NCBI GenBank assembly: GCA_029262715.1
Contig: JAJCYX010000204.1
Span: 1-8,446 of the forward strand
Length of the DNA stretch: 8,446 bases
Origin: Chloroflexota bacterium
GTDB taxonomy: Bacteria; Chloroflexota; Dehalococcoidia; Lucifugimonadales; Lucifugimonadaceae
Reading direction: 5' to 3'
Made by a program: the position numbers and the translations under genes. The notes beneath the pieces were generated by a model that was not told the origin of the DNA, searched no databases, and worked only from the letters and a program-made list of their open reading frames with translations. The number at the start of each line of letters is the position of its first letter. The stretch's first letter is position 1. Positions 1-5,975 of this stretch are shown here, piece by piece.

Positions 1-1480
1 AGACACACTTCTGAAGGCGCTGGCAGACCTCGGAGACATCGTCTACTTCCCTGAAGATGACGCCCTGCAAAATATCGTAATCCTGGACTCGCAGTGGATG
101 ATCGAGGTTATCTTGCGCGTGTTGGAGAGCCCTGCGGTGAAGAATGCCGTCTTCACCCGGGACACGATGCAGGAGGTGTGGCCCGATCTCGACATGGAAC
201 TTCGGGAGTACTTCCTGGAGTTGATGGAGGAGTTCGATCTCTCGTACAGGACACCGACCGAGAGGGACAGGAGCATCGTGGTCGAACGGCTGGCATACGA
301 TGCGGCGAACTACGCCGAAAAGTGGGAGGAGAGAGATGGGCAGAGCGGGATGCGGGAGATATCGATCCGCTACGATCTCGGCAACACGCTACCCGCTGGG
401 ATTCCAACGTGGTTCATCGCTCGCCAACATCGGTTTACAACGGACACTCACTGGCGATACGGCGCGCTTCTTAGAGACAACGAAGATGAGAAGCACCTGG
501 CCCTGATCCGCGCCGATTCGGCCTCTCGGTCGGTCGAGCTAACTGCACGCGGTCCCACTCCGCACAACTTCTTTGCGCTCTTGCGTGACGGCCTTGATCT
601 GACCGTAGACCGCTTCCCCGGACTGAAGGTGCGCCGGACGGTTCCATGCCCCGGCCACGCCGGAAACCCGTGCGAGCACAGGTTCAATCTGGAAGTGCTT
701 GAACGGGCAATCGAGCGAGACCCGCCGCGCCAGTCCGTCGAATGCCAGGTTGAGTTCGAACCGGTTCCAACAATGCAGCTTCTGTTCGGCGTGCACCACC
801 CAGCAAGTCAACTCGCCACCCAGCAGAGTATTGACGAGCTGTCCGGTCGAGTAGCTGACGGCTTCGGCGGTATGAACGATAACTTTGCGCTCGTGCAGCG
901 TGAGTTCCTCAAGCTGTACGAGCGTCAGCAGCGCTACGCCGAGACTCACAGCCCAAACGTCTTCGTCCTGCTCCCGGTCGAATCCAGTGGTTGGAAGCGC
1001 AGGTTGAGAGGCCAGAAGGTAGCTCTCCAACTCTACTGCCAGTATCCGGGCGAGTGGCACCCGACCGTGGAGGGAAACAAGGGCTACTGGGAACTGGGCG
1101 ATCCTGCAGGTTCACTTTCTGCACTCGCACCGCATGTAAGCAAACTCGTCGGGCTGGTCGGGTTCGCATCCAGGGTAGCCGGGCCGTGGCTCGGAGGAGC
1201 TACGCACGTGGTCGACGAGGTCACAAAGCATATAGAGCACATGCAGGAGCTGGCCGGATTCCTACCCGAACTTGTGGACGACGGCGATGAGAGAGCAACG
1301 CTTTCACGTCGAGGCGAAGGTGAACGGCACCGAGAGTTGGAAGGAGCAGACCTGCGCGGGTTGCGCAATATCCTCAAAAAGCTCGATCCGGAAGAAGATT
1401 GGGGAGGGTTGGACAAGATCGTCACCCCGGAAGGCCACCGGTTCTGGCTCTGCTCCTATCACCGCAAGGAGTTCGCCTAA
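1..1480 (+). CDS. Roco-family protein, C-terminal part (COR domain onward), 5' partial
   Basis: The reading frame is open from base 2, with no start in view; the first ATG at 98 lies inside the COR domain and is not the true start. In all, 492 residues are visible. Residues 1-40 carry a typical COR opening: a 'DLGDIVYFP' segment followed by 'VILDSQWM'. COR continues through 'IPTWFIARQHRF...HWRYG' (about 134-154) to about residue 260. A cysteine/histidine cluster (C216, H219, C224, H226, then C248) lies near its end, where bacterial Roco proteins often have a CPxC-like metal site. A helical linker (about 270-315) and a final region ending in 'PEGHRFWLCSYH' (C484, H487) follow. Roco proteins are multidomain GTPases in which Roc binds GTP and COR dimerises; sensor repeats (often LRR) usually lie N-terminal. 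Those parts should be upstream of this window. The role is presumably intracellular signalling or defence-like sensing, but the partner is unknown. The end overlaps the convergent VOC gene by 4 bases. Confidence 0.85.
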   Translation, partial: DTLLKALADLGDIVYFPEDDALQNIVILDSQWMIEVILRVLESPAVKNAVFTRDTMQEVWPDLDMELREYFLELMEEFDLSYRTPTERDRSIVVERLAYDAANYAEKWEERDGQSGMREISIRYDLGNTLPAGIPTWFIARQHRFTTDTHWRYGALLRDNEDEKHLALIRADSASRSVELTARGPTPHNFFALLRDGLDLTVDRFPGLKVRRTVPCPGHAGNPCEHRFNLEVLERAIERDPPRQSVECQVEFEPVPTMQLLFGVHHPASQLATQQSIDELSGRVADGFGGMNDNFALVQREFLKLYERQQRYAETHSPNVFVLLPVESSGWKRRLRGQKVALQLYCQYPGEWHPTVEGNKGYWELGDPAGSLSALAPHVSKLVGLVGFASRVAGPWLGGATHVVDEVTKHIEHMQELAGFLPELVDDGDERATLSRRGEGERHRELEGADLRGLRNILKKLDPEEDWGGLDKIVTPEGHRFWLCSYHRKEFA

Positions 1481-1866
1481 CCCTGAACCGCCCGTTCCTC
1501 CATCAGCGCCAGGTGATTGCCATCGGGGTCGTTGAAGAACGCTAGCCAGAGCTGATTTGTCCCGTCGTCATGCACCATGTGCGGCTTCTCGCGGAACTCC
1601 ACGCCCCTGCCCTGCAGTTCGGCAAACGCATCGTCAACCGAGTTCACGCGGTAGTAGTGAACCGACTTCGACCTGAACTCCTCCGACTCTGGAACACCCA
1701 TGTACAGCCGAACTTCGCCGCACTGAAAAAAGGCCATAGGCTGGCTCGGAACCTGAAACAGAAGCTGCATCCCGAGCGTATCCCGATAGAAGCGGACGGC
1801 ACGGTCGATGTCGGTGACGCTGATGTGAATCTGACCGATGGACTGCAACAAGCTGCTTTCTGTCAT
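1477..1866 (-). CDS. VOC-family (glyoxalase/bleomycin-resistance fold) protein
   Basis: This 129-residue protein has the length and pattern of a single-polypeptide VOC protein made of two beta-alpha-beta-beta-beta modules. The first module opens with 'IHISVTDIDRAVRFYRDTLGM' (residues 13-33). The second starts near 'VHYYRVNSVDDAFAEL', and the end is the classic 'FNDPDGNHLALMEE'. Candidate metal ligands by family position are H14, H70 and E123 or E124; the fourth is not clear. VOC enzymes include glyoxalases, dioxygenases, epimerases and antibiotic-binding proteins, so the substrate cannot be named. The ATG at 1866 was chosen because AGGAG lies 8 bases upstream; a GTG at 1905 in the same frame would add 13 residues unlike the family. 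The gene is divergent from a MarR regulator whose operator-like palindromes overlap its likely promoter. This suggests inducible expression by a small toxic or aromatic compound (inference). Confidence 0.88.
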   Translation of the reverse strand: MTESSLLQSIGQIHISVTDIDRAVRFYRDTLGMQLLFQVPSQPMAFFQCGEVRLYMGVPESEEFRSKSVHYYRVNSVDDAFAELQGRGVEFREKPHMVHDDGTNQLWLAFFNDPDGNHLALMEERAVQG

Positions 1867-1874
1867 CACAACAT

Positions 1875-1879
1875 CTCCT
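1875..1879 (-). promoter_or_regulatory. Ribosome binding site of the VOC gene
   Basis: On the minus strand AGGAG ends 8 bases before the ATG at 1866. This site decides the start in favour of 1866 over the upstream in-frame GTG at 1905. Confidence 0.75.
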
Positions 1880-1902
1880 GAACCGGCTACTGGCGCTACT
1901 TG

Positions 1903-1933
1903 CACATAGCTGCCGTTTGCTTAACAGTGTTAA
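1903..1933 (-). promoter_or_regulatory. Possible promoter of the VOC gene
   Basis: On the minus strand TTAACA (1933-1928) could serve as a -35 box. It is followed 18-19 bases later by CTATGT/TATGTG (about 1909-1903) as a weak -10. The -35 would be one arm of the left palindrome, so a protein bound there would block RNA polymerase. The spacer is slightly long and the -10 match is modest, so this is tentative. Confidence 0.35.
1921..1933. promoter_or_regulatory. Operator-like palindrome, copy 1
   Basis: TTAACAGTGTTAA is a perfect 6-1-6 palindrome (arms TTAACA/TGTTAA, central G). The identical 13-mer recurs at 1955-1967, with centres 34 bp apart, or a little over three helical turns. Both copies lie in the divergent gap between the VOC and MarR genes. 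MarR-family dimers typically bind AT-rich palindromes of about this size near their own start. The expected binder is the MarR protein encoded at 1975-2463 (inference). Confidence 0.75.
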
Positions 1934-1954
1934 TCGTGTCGGCTAATCATGTAC

Positions 1955-1967
1955 TTAACAGTGTTAA
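1955..1967. promoter_or_regulatory. Operator-like palindrome, copy 2
   Basis: This is the second exact copy of TTAACAGTGTTAA, ending 7 bases before the MarR start codon. The preceding C is shared with copy 1, so the direct repeat is 14 bp long. It overlaps the place where the -10 of a leaderless or short-leader MarR transcript would sit (an extended -10-like TGTTAACTA at 1962-1970), so binding here would autorepress the regulator. The exact promoter boxes are uncertain. Confidence 0.75.
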
Positions 1968-1974
1968 CTAAAAT

Positions 1975-2463
1975 ATGTCAACTCCACCTGTTCCCAGAGG
2001 CATGCAAGACGATCTACTCAACCGAGTCGCGAACCAGCTCCATTCGATCGCCATTCATGTGCTCAGGCGAGCACGAGTAACGGACAAAGAAGGCGGTCTC
2101 ACGCCCGAACGACTTTCGCTGCTGTCGATCCTTGCCTACTCGGGGCCGAAGTCGATCAGTGATCTTGCGGCGATCGAGATGGTGTCGCTGCCGGCGATCA
2201 CTCGCATCGTCAACTACCTTGAAGGACTGGAACTGGTCTCACGCGACCGCAAGTCTGATGACGGTCGCATTGTCCGGGTGACCGCCACGAAAAAGGGGTT
2301 GCAGCTTATGGAGGAAGGCCGCAGACGACGAGTACAGCACGTTGCGGAGGAGCTTTCGAGCCTGGGCAACCTGGAGCTTATGGTGGTAGCCGAGGCGACC
2401 ACTCTGCTTGAGAGGATCGATCACCGGTATCTGGAGCCGGCGAAGCGAGCGCAAGCGAACTAG
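1975..2463 (+). CDS. MarR-family transcriptional regulator
   Basis: This 162-residue protein has the size and layout of MarR dimers. N-terminal helices (about 11-36) serve dimerisation. The winged helix-turn-helix spans about 42-105, with 'LTPERLSLLSIL', the recognition helix at 'SLPAITRIVNYLEGLELV' (about 71-88) and a wing with the family hallmark 'RDRKSDDGRIVRVTAT' (90-105). Long C-terminal dimerisation helices follow. MarR proteins are usually repressors that release DNA on binding small aromatic or oxidising ligands. The ATG at 1975 was chosen. It has no Shine-Dalgarno and lies 7 bases after the second palindrome, so the mRNA may be leaderless or have a very short leader. The next ATG (codon 10) has AGAGG only one base away, too close to work well. 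The divergent VOC gene and twin palindromes indicate local regulation of that gene and of itself (inference). Confidence 0.9.
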   Translation: MSTPPVPRGMQDDLLNRVANQLHSIAIHVLRRARVTDKEGGLTPERLSLLSILAYSGPKSISDLAAIEMVSLPAITRIVNYLEGLELVSRDRKSDDGRIVRVTATKKGLQLMEEGRRRRVQHVAEELSSLGNLELMVVAEATTLLERIDHRYLEPAKRAQAN

Positions 2464-2472
2464 GCGGCACAG

Positions 2473-2489
2473 GCAACCAGTTGCGTTTT
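2473..2489 (+). terminator. Weak hairpin plus short T run after the MarR gene
   Basis: Nine bases after the MarR stop, GCAA-CCAG-TTGC forms a short hairpin followed by GTTTT. The stem is only 4 bp and the T run is short, so it may be a weak or accidental terminator. Confidence 0.25.
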
Positions 2490-2508
2490 GCCGCGTGCGG
2501 CGTTTACC

Positions 2509-2569
2509 GTCATCCCGAGCAGCAAGCTGCGCCTTCGTTGGGTCATCCCGACCTCAGCGGAGGGATCTG
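2509..2569. repeat. Two 10-bp direct repeats in a dispersed-repeat-like sequence
   Basis: GTCATCCCGA occurs at 2509-2518 and again at 2542-2551. The second copy continues into an AGCGGAGGGATCT-type ending. From memory, this kind of GTCATCCCGA...GGATCT sequence resembles short dispersed intergenic repeats of many bacterial genomes. That resemblance is unverified; only the two copies are directly seen. Confidence 0.4.
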
Positions 2570-2627
2570 ACCGTTGCAACACAGTTTCCCGAGAGATTCT
2601 GAGCTGCAAGTTCAGAGTGCGATCATT

Positions 2628-2674
2628 CCCTCTCCCAGATTCGGGAGCCCTCTGGGCGCGGGTCAGGGTGAGGG
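2628..2674. repeat. 47-bp imperfect palindromic repeat element
   Basis: CCCTCTCCC (2628-2636) and GGGTGAGGG (2666-2674) form 9-bp terminal inverted repeats with one mismatch. Inside, CTCCC (2632-2636) can pair with GGGAG (2643-2647), and CCCAGA (2634-2639) with TCTGGG (2651-2656), so alternative hairpins compete. It looks like a REP-type intergenic palindrome rather than a gene. Its function is unknown; it could protect mRNA 3' ends or act as an inefficient terminator. Confidence 0.5.
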
Positions 2675-2776
2675 TCGTTTCGTCATGAGGGAGAGAGCGG
2701 GCATCTTATTCAACAACCTGTGCCCCACTGAAAATGCAGCTCGCTGCCGCCGCACGCGGCACCCACCCTCTAACTA

Positions 2777-2793
2777 CCTCCCTGCAAGGGAGG
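2777..2793. repeat. 7-bp perfect hairpin in the convergent gap
   Basis: CCTCCCT-GCA-AGGGAGG is a perfect 7-bp stem with a 3-base loop. It lies 53 bp beyond the stop of the minus-strand DUF255 gene. There is no T run on either strand, so it is not a classical Rho-independent terminator. Confidence 0.45.
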
Positions 2794-2846
2794 GAGAATG
2801 CCCGCCACCCGACACCAAGTATCTTCGGTGGTTGGACGCCACCCAC

Positions 2847-4937
2847 TCAGACAACGCTGCCCGACAACTGCCCGGCCAGTGCTTCAGGGTCTGTGACAGG
2901 TAGCTGACAGGCGTAGTTCTCGCACACGAAAGCGGTCGGCTTGCCATCGATCTGCGGTCGGTCTTCCAGCAACGGAGAGTCGATTACAGCACCGTTCATG
3001 CCAATCCCCCCCGAACCTGCAAGCACTCTGTTCGGGTTGTACCCAACTCGGGCTACGCTGATGAGCGCACGAGTCGCCTCGTTGCTGAGATCACCCACAA
3101 TCACCACTTCCTGAGCCGTCGTGTTGTAGATATCCACCGCATTTATCCACTGCGCCGTGGCCTGCGGAGCGTTCACCATCATGTCCCGAACCGCCCGCAG
3201 CGAAGCGGTTGCTGTGCGGTGATAAGCGGGATCACCGGTAAATATCGCAAGCCTGAGCAGAGCGGTTGCAGCGGTCGAGCCACCGGACGGGATCGCGTTG
3301 TCGAAGATGTCGCGCGGGCGGACCAGTAACTGCTCGTGGTCGCTCCCCGTGTCGTAAAACACCGCATCATCGAACGACCAGAAGAGTTCGATCATCTCGT
3401 CAGCGAGTTGCTTCGCTGCATCGAACCAGCGCGGCTCGAAAGTCGCCTCATATAGCGTCAGCAAGCCGTCAACCAGCATCGAGTAGTCTTCGAGATAACC
3501 GTTCAGGTGCGCCTTCGATTCCTCACCCGATTCGCCAAGATCCTTCCACGTGCGCAGAAGCCTTTGGCCGGAGTGCATCTTCGAAAGCAGGAACTCTGCG
3601 TTCTTGCGAGCAGCATCAATCCAGTCTTCCCTGCCCAGCGCAGCGCCGCTCTCTGCAAACGCCTTCAGCATGAGAGCGTTCCATGATGTAAGTACCTTGT
3701 CATCAAGCCCCGGCCAGATTCGCTTCGAGCGCGCCTCGTACAGCTTGCTGCTCGCGTCTGTGATTTGATCCGCAAGCTCGCCCTCTGAAATCCCTAGTTC
3801 AGCAGCAACCTCGGCCGGTTCCCTGGGTACATTGAGAATGTTCTTTCCTTCGAAGTTCCCCTCGCGCGTCACACCCCAGAAAGCGTTGGCTACGCGGCCG
3901 AGTTCGGGGCCAAGGACAGTGTCGATATCCTGTGGCAACCAGACATAGAACTTGCCTTCTTCACCCTCAGAATCGGCGTCCTGCGCAGAGAAGAACCCAC
4001 CCTCTGGATGCGTCATCTCTTTGAGCACATAACTCAGCGTCTCTTCCACAACCTTCTTGAACAGCGGATCACCGGTCGCCTGCCATGCGTGCAGGTACAG
4101 CGACACCAGCTGTGCGTTGTCGTAGAGCATCTTTTCGAAGTGCGGAACGAGCCAGAAGGTGTCTACCGAGTAGCGAGCGAAGCCTCCGCCAATCTGGTCG
4201 TAAATGCCGCCGCGAGCCATTTTTTTCAGCGTCTCAGTGACCATGAAAAGCGATTGCTCATCACCGGTGCGCTTCCAGTGACGCAGAAGCAGTTCGTAGT
4301 CCATCGGCTGCGGAAATTTGGGCTGAAGTCCCATCCCACCGTTTTTGGGATCGAACTCCCGCATGAACGCAATAGAGGCGTTATCAACGAGGTCGTCGGT
4401 AATCGGCTCCTGGCTTTGCCGAACGGCGGACATCGATTCGATACGAGTGACGATATTTGACGATGTGCTTAGCAACTCGTCCTTACGGGCAGGATCGTTG
4501 TACGCCTCGGAGACAGCCTCAAGCAGCCGCGGGAACGCAGGCAAGCCTCCGCGATCCTCGTTCGGATAGTACGTTCCGCCAAAGAATGGTCGCCCATCAG
4601 GAGTCATGAAAACGGTCATCGGCCAGCCACCGTGACCGGTCATCGCCTGCACAGCAGACATGTAGATGGAGTCGACATCCGGACGCTCTTCACGATCAAC
4701 TTTGATGTTGACGAAGAGGCGGTTCATGATCGTCGCGATCTCTTCGTTCTCAAACGACTCGCGCTCCATGACATGGCACCAGTGACAGGCCGAGTAGCCG
4801 ACGCTGAGCATGATCGGCCGGTTCGTTTCGCGGGCCAACTTAAACGCCTCATCACCCCACGGAAACCAGTCAACCGGATTGTTCTGGTGCTGTAACAGAT
4901 ACGGGCTTGTTTCTTTTGCGAGGCGGTTAGGAGCCAT
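2847..4937 (-). CDS. DUF255 / thioredoxin-domain protein (YyaL / SPATA20-like)
   Basis: This 696-residue protein is a full-length member of the DUF255 family (bacterial YyaL, animal SPATA20). The N-terminus 'NRLAKETSPYLLQHQNNPVDW' (4-24) is the family signature and supports the ATG at 4937, although only a weak purine-rich RBS precedes it. A thioredoxin-like fold follows with C51-H-W-C54 and the cis-proline loop 'GGWPM' (103-107), then 'PDGRPFFGGTYYP'. From about 190 onward the sequence is the (alpha/alpha)-barrel part, with 'GGGFARYSVD', 'HFEKMLYDNAQL', 'EGNFEGKNIL' and 'DDKVLTSWNALMLKAF'. The C-terminus carries a second cysteine pair (C672, C677) in 'CENYACQLP'. There is no signal peptide or membrane segment, so it is cytoplasmic. 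The barrel resembles sugar-epimerase/glycosidase folds, but the physiological reaction is unsettled. It is probably a single-gene unit, as a terminator separates it from the upstream DUF4389 gene. Confidence 0.95.
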   Translation of the reverse strand: MAPNRLAKETSPYLLQHQNNPVDWFPWGDEAFKLARETNRPIMLSVGYSACHWCHVMERESFENEEIATIMNRLFVNIKVDREERPDVDSIYMSAVQAMTGHGGWPMTVFMTPDGRPFFGGTYYPNEDRGGLPAFPRLLEAVSEAYNDPARKDELLSTSSNIVTRIESMSAVRQSQEPITDDLVDNASIAFMREFDPKNGGMGLQPKFPQPMDYELLLRHWKRTGDEQSLFMVTETLKKMARGGIYDQIGGGFARYSVDTFWLVPHFEKMLYDNAQLVSLYLHAWQATGDPLFKKVVEETLSYVLKEMTHPEGGFFSAQDADSEGEEGKFYVWLPQDIDTVLGPELGRVANAFWGVTREGNFEGKNILNVPREPAEVAAELGISEGELADQITDASSKLYEARSKRIWPGLDDKVLTSWNALMLKAFAESGAALGREDWIDAARKNAEFLLSKMHSGQRLLRTWKDLGESGEESKAHLNGYLEDYSMLVDGLLTLYEATFEPRWFDAAKQLADEMIELFWSFDDAVFYDTGSDHEQLLVRPRDIFDNAIPSGGSTAATALLRLAIFTGDPAYHRTATASLRAVRDMMVNAPQATAQWINAVDIYNTTAQEVVIVGDLSNEATRALISVARVGYNPNRVLAGSGGIGMNGAVIDSPLLEDRPQIDGKPTAFVCENYACQLPVTDPEALAGQLSGSVV

Positions 4938-4957
4938 AATTCATTTTCTGTAGATGG

Positions 4958-4970
4958 GAGCCGGAGGCTC
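4958..4970 (-). other. Small hairpin in the leader of the DUF255 gene
   Basis: GAGCC-TCC-GGCTC (minus strand) is a perfect 5-bp stem with a 3-base loop, about 20 bases upstream of the DUF255 start codon. The leader also contains TTGACA at about 4995-4990, but no good -10 follows at the right distance, so I do not call a promoter. Confidence 0.3.
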
Positions 4971-5098
4971 ATTTTCGATGGGTGAGATGTCAACGTCGCA
5001 TCTTCTAGCAGGCCGCTATCAGCGTGCGAACGAGCTTCGGTCACATCGATTAGATGACGATCACACTACACGGAGTTCCCAGTTTGTCATGCGCCACG

Positions 5099-5131
5099 AA
5101 AAAAGGGCGCAACCACGATCGGTCACGCCCT
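5099..5131 (-). terminator. Rho-independent terminator of the DUF4389 gene
   Basis: On the minus strand GGGCGTGACC (5130-5121) pairs with GGTTGCGCCC (5114-5105) over 10 bp including two G-T wobbles, with a 6-base loop. Six Ts follow directly (5104-5099). It begins 27 bases after the DUF4389 stop codon. This is a textbook intrinsic terminator and separates this gene from the DUF255 gene downstream. Confidence 0.88.
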
Positions 5132-5157
5132 CTCCGAATCACCCTGCGATCAGCTCT

Positions 5158-5844
5158 CTAGTCCAACGAGAACGGTGGATAGACATCTGTGTTTAGCAGC
5201 AGCGCATAAGCCTCTACCCGATAACTCCAGCGGCTCACTCCTACTACGAAGTCGAACGCTCCTCGCGGGTAGCGACCAGAGAAAAGGATCGCGAACCACA
5301 CGTAGATGAGCACGAAAATGACGGCGATGTACAGGAAGAACAGCACTATGTAGTGCGGAATTGCCAGTAACCACTTCACCAGGGGTAGCCAGCGGTTCAG
5401 ATCTTTCTCAACGTTCGGATAGTCAGCTTCAAGATGTACCGACTGCTCTTCGTCCGTCGAAGGATAGACATCAGTGGTTAGCGACAGGTACATGCTTATT
5501 CGTGCCTGGAACTTAAGCATCTGCACGTTGAAGTCCCACCACCAACGAGGGTACTTCTCTTTGAAGACGATCATGAGCAGCGGAGCAAAGAAGATGACAC
5601 CTGCACCTATTCCGATGCTGTACTCCCATGAATAGGCGCCGATCGCGCCGAGCACCACGATTATCGGAATAACCCAGAAGATTCGAAGAGCGCTTGTAAG
5701 CCTGTCCAACTCGCGGTCAGGGTAGTCAACATTGAACCTGAGCGCGTATTGCGGCAGGGTAGGCGGGCTGGCTGAACCAGATTGCCCCTGGGGCTGCTCT
5801 GATGCAGGGGTCTCATTACCGTCGTCAGAACCTGAAGTAGTCAT
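5158..5844 (-). CDS. DUF4389 membrane protein with two tandem repeats
   Basis: This 228-residue integral membrane protein has a low-complexity Ser/Gln/Pro/Gly-rich N-terminus (1-30), probably disordered and cytoplasmic. Hydrophobic spans are seen at about 53-72, 76-94 and 154-188, the last long enough for a hairpin or two helices. The sequence shows an internal duplication: 'KYPRWWWDF...RISMYLSLTTDVYP' (98-128) matches 'RYPRGAFDF...RVEAYALLLNTDVYPPF' (191-225). This is the DUF4389 hallmark, each copy lying just after a membrane segment. The start at ATG 5844 has AAGGGA 7 bases upstream. No enzymatic motif is visible and the family has no established function that I know. A promoter-like site lies upstream and a strong terminator downstream, so it is likely monocistronic. 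Confidence 0.88.
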   Translation of the reverse strand: MTTSGSDDGNETPASEQPQGQSGSASPPTLPQYALRFNVDYPDRELDRLTSALRIFWVIPIIVVLGAIGAYSWEYSIGIGAGVIFFAPLLMIVFKEKYPRWWWDFNVQMLKFQARISMYLSLTTDVYPSTDEEQSVHLEADYPNVEKDLNRWLPLVKWLLAIPHYIVLFFLYIAVIFVLIYVWFAILFSGRYPRGAFDFVVGVSRWSYRVEAYALLLNTDVYPPFSLD

Positions 5845-5895
5845 CTGTACGTCCCTTACAGATAGTTTTACAGGCGACCAGCTTTGGAGCCTGTT

Positions 5896-5931
5896 ACGCG
5901 CATCTTAGCGCGTTGGCCGATCTGTGTTCAA
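5896..5931 (-). promoter_or_regulatory. Promoter of the DUF4389 gene with a palindrome around the -10
   Basis: On the minus strand TTGAAC (5931-5926) and TAAGAT (5907-5902) are separated by 18 bp, a fair sigma-70-type promoter placing the transcript start about 50 bases before the ATG. The -10 is exactly the 6-base centre of a perfect inverted repeat, ACGCGC-TAAGAT-GCGCGT (5913-5896). This could be a repressor site masking the -10. The function is inferred. Confidence 0.5.
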
Positions 5932-5975
5932 ACGCAGCCATGAGGTATGCGCGAATAACCTCGATTCGACTCTAC

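Larger units (their letters stand above)
2489..2761. repeat. Segment bounded by a 14-bp perfect inverted repeat
   Basis: TGCCGCGTGCGGCG at 2489-2502 is the exact reverse complement of the 14 bases at 2748-2761. Each arm is also itself nearly palindromic (GCCGC-GT-GCGGC). The 273-bp segment between them has no convincing gene. I see no flanking target-site duplication, so it cannot be called a MITE with confidence; it may be two copies of one small palindromic repeat in opposite orientation. Confidence 0.5.
2464..2846. other. Gene-free convergent gap filled with repeats
   Basis: This 383-bp gap between the MarR stop and the DUF255 stop contains no credible coding sequence; the short open frames in it have no recognisable protein pattern. 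It holds the inverted repeat 2489-2761, the direct repeats near 2509-2551, the palindrome 2628-2674 and the hairpin 2777-2793. A further GGTGG-CCACC stem (2827-2843) sits just after the DUF255 stop. The unusual density of palindromes contrasts with the tight spacing elsewhere. Confidence 0.7.

Noticed and set aside
98..100. ATG at 98 as the start of the Roco gene
   Set aside because: The frame is open to the left edge, and the residues before this ATG match the start of a COR domain.
539..1060. 173-residue open frame on the minus strand inside the Roco gene
   Set aside because: It lies fully antisense to a frame with clear COR motifs, and its own translation shows no family pattern.
1867..1905. 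Upstream GTG start for the VOC gene
   Set aside because: The ATG at 1866 has a good Shine-Dalgarno, and the extra 13 residues would fall before the usual VOC N-terminus and overlap the putative -10.
2574..2903. 109-residue open frame across the repeat-filled gap
   Set aside because: It runs through palindromic repeats and into the 3' end of the DUF255 gene; its composition is not protein-like.
4008..4460. 150-residue open frame on the plus strand inside the DUF255 gene
   Set aside because: It is antisense to a full-length, strongly recognisable protein, with no RBS or recognisable domain.
4954..5196. 80-residue plus-strand frame upstream of the DUF255 gene
   Set aside because: It crosses a clear Rho-independent terminator and the end of the DUF4389 gene and has no recognisable pattern.
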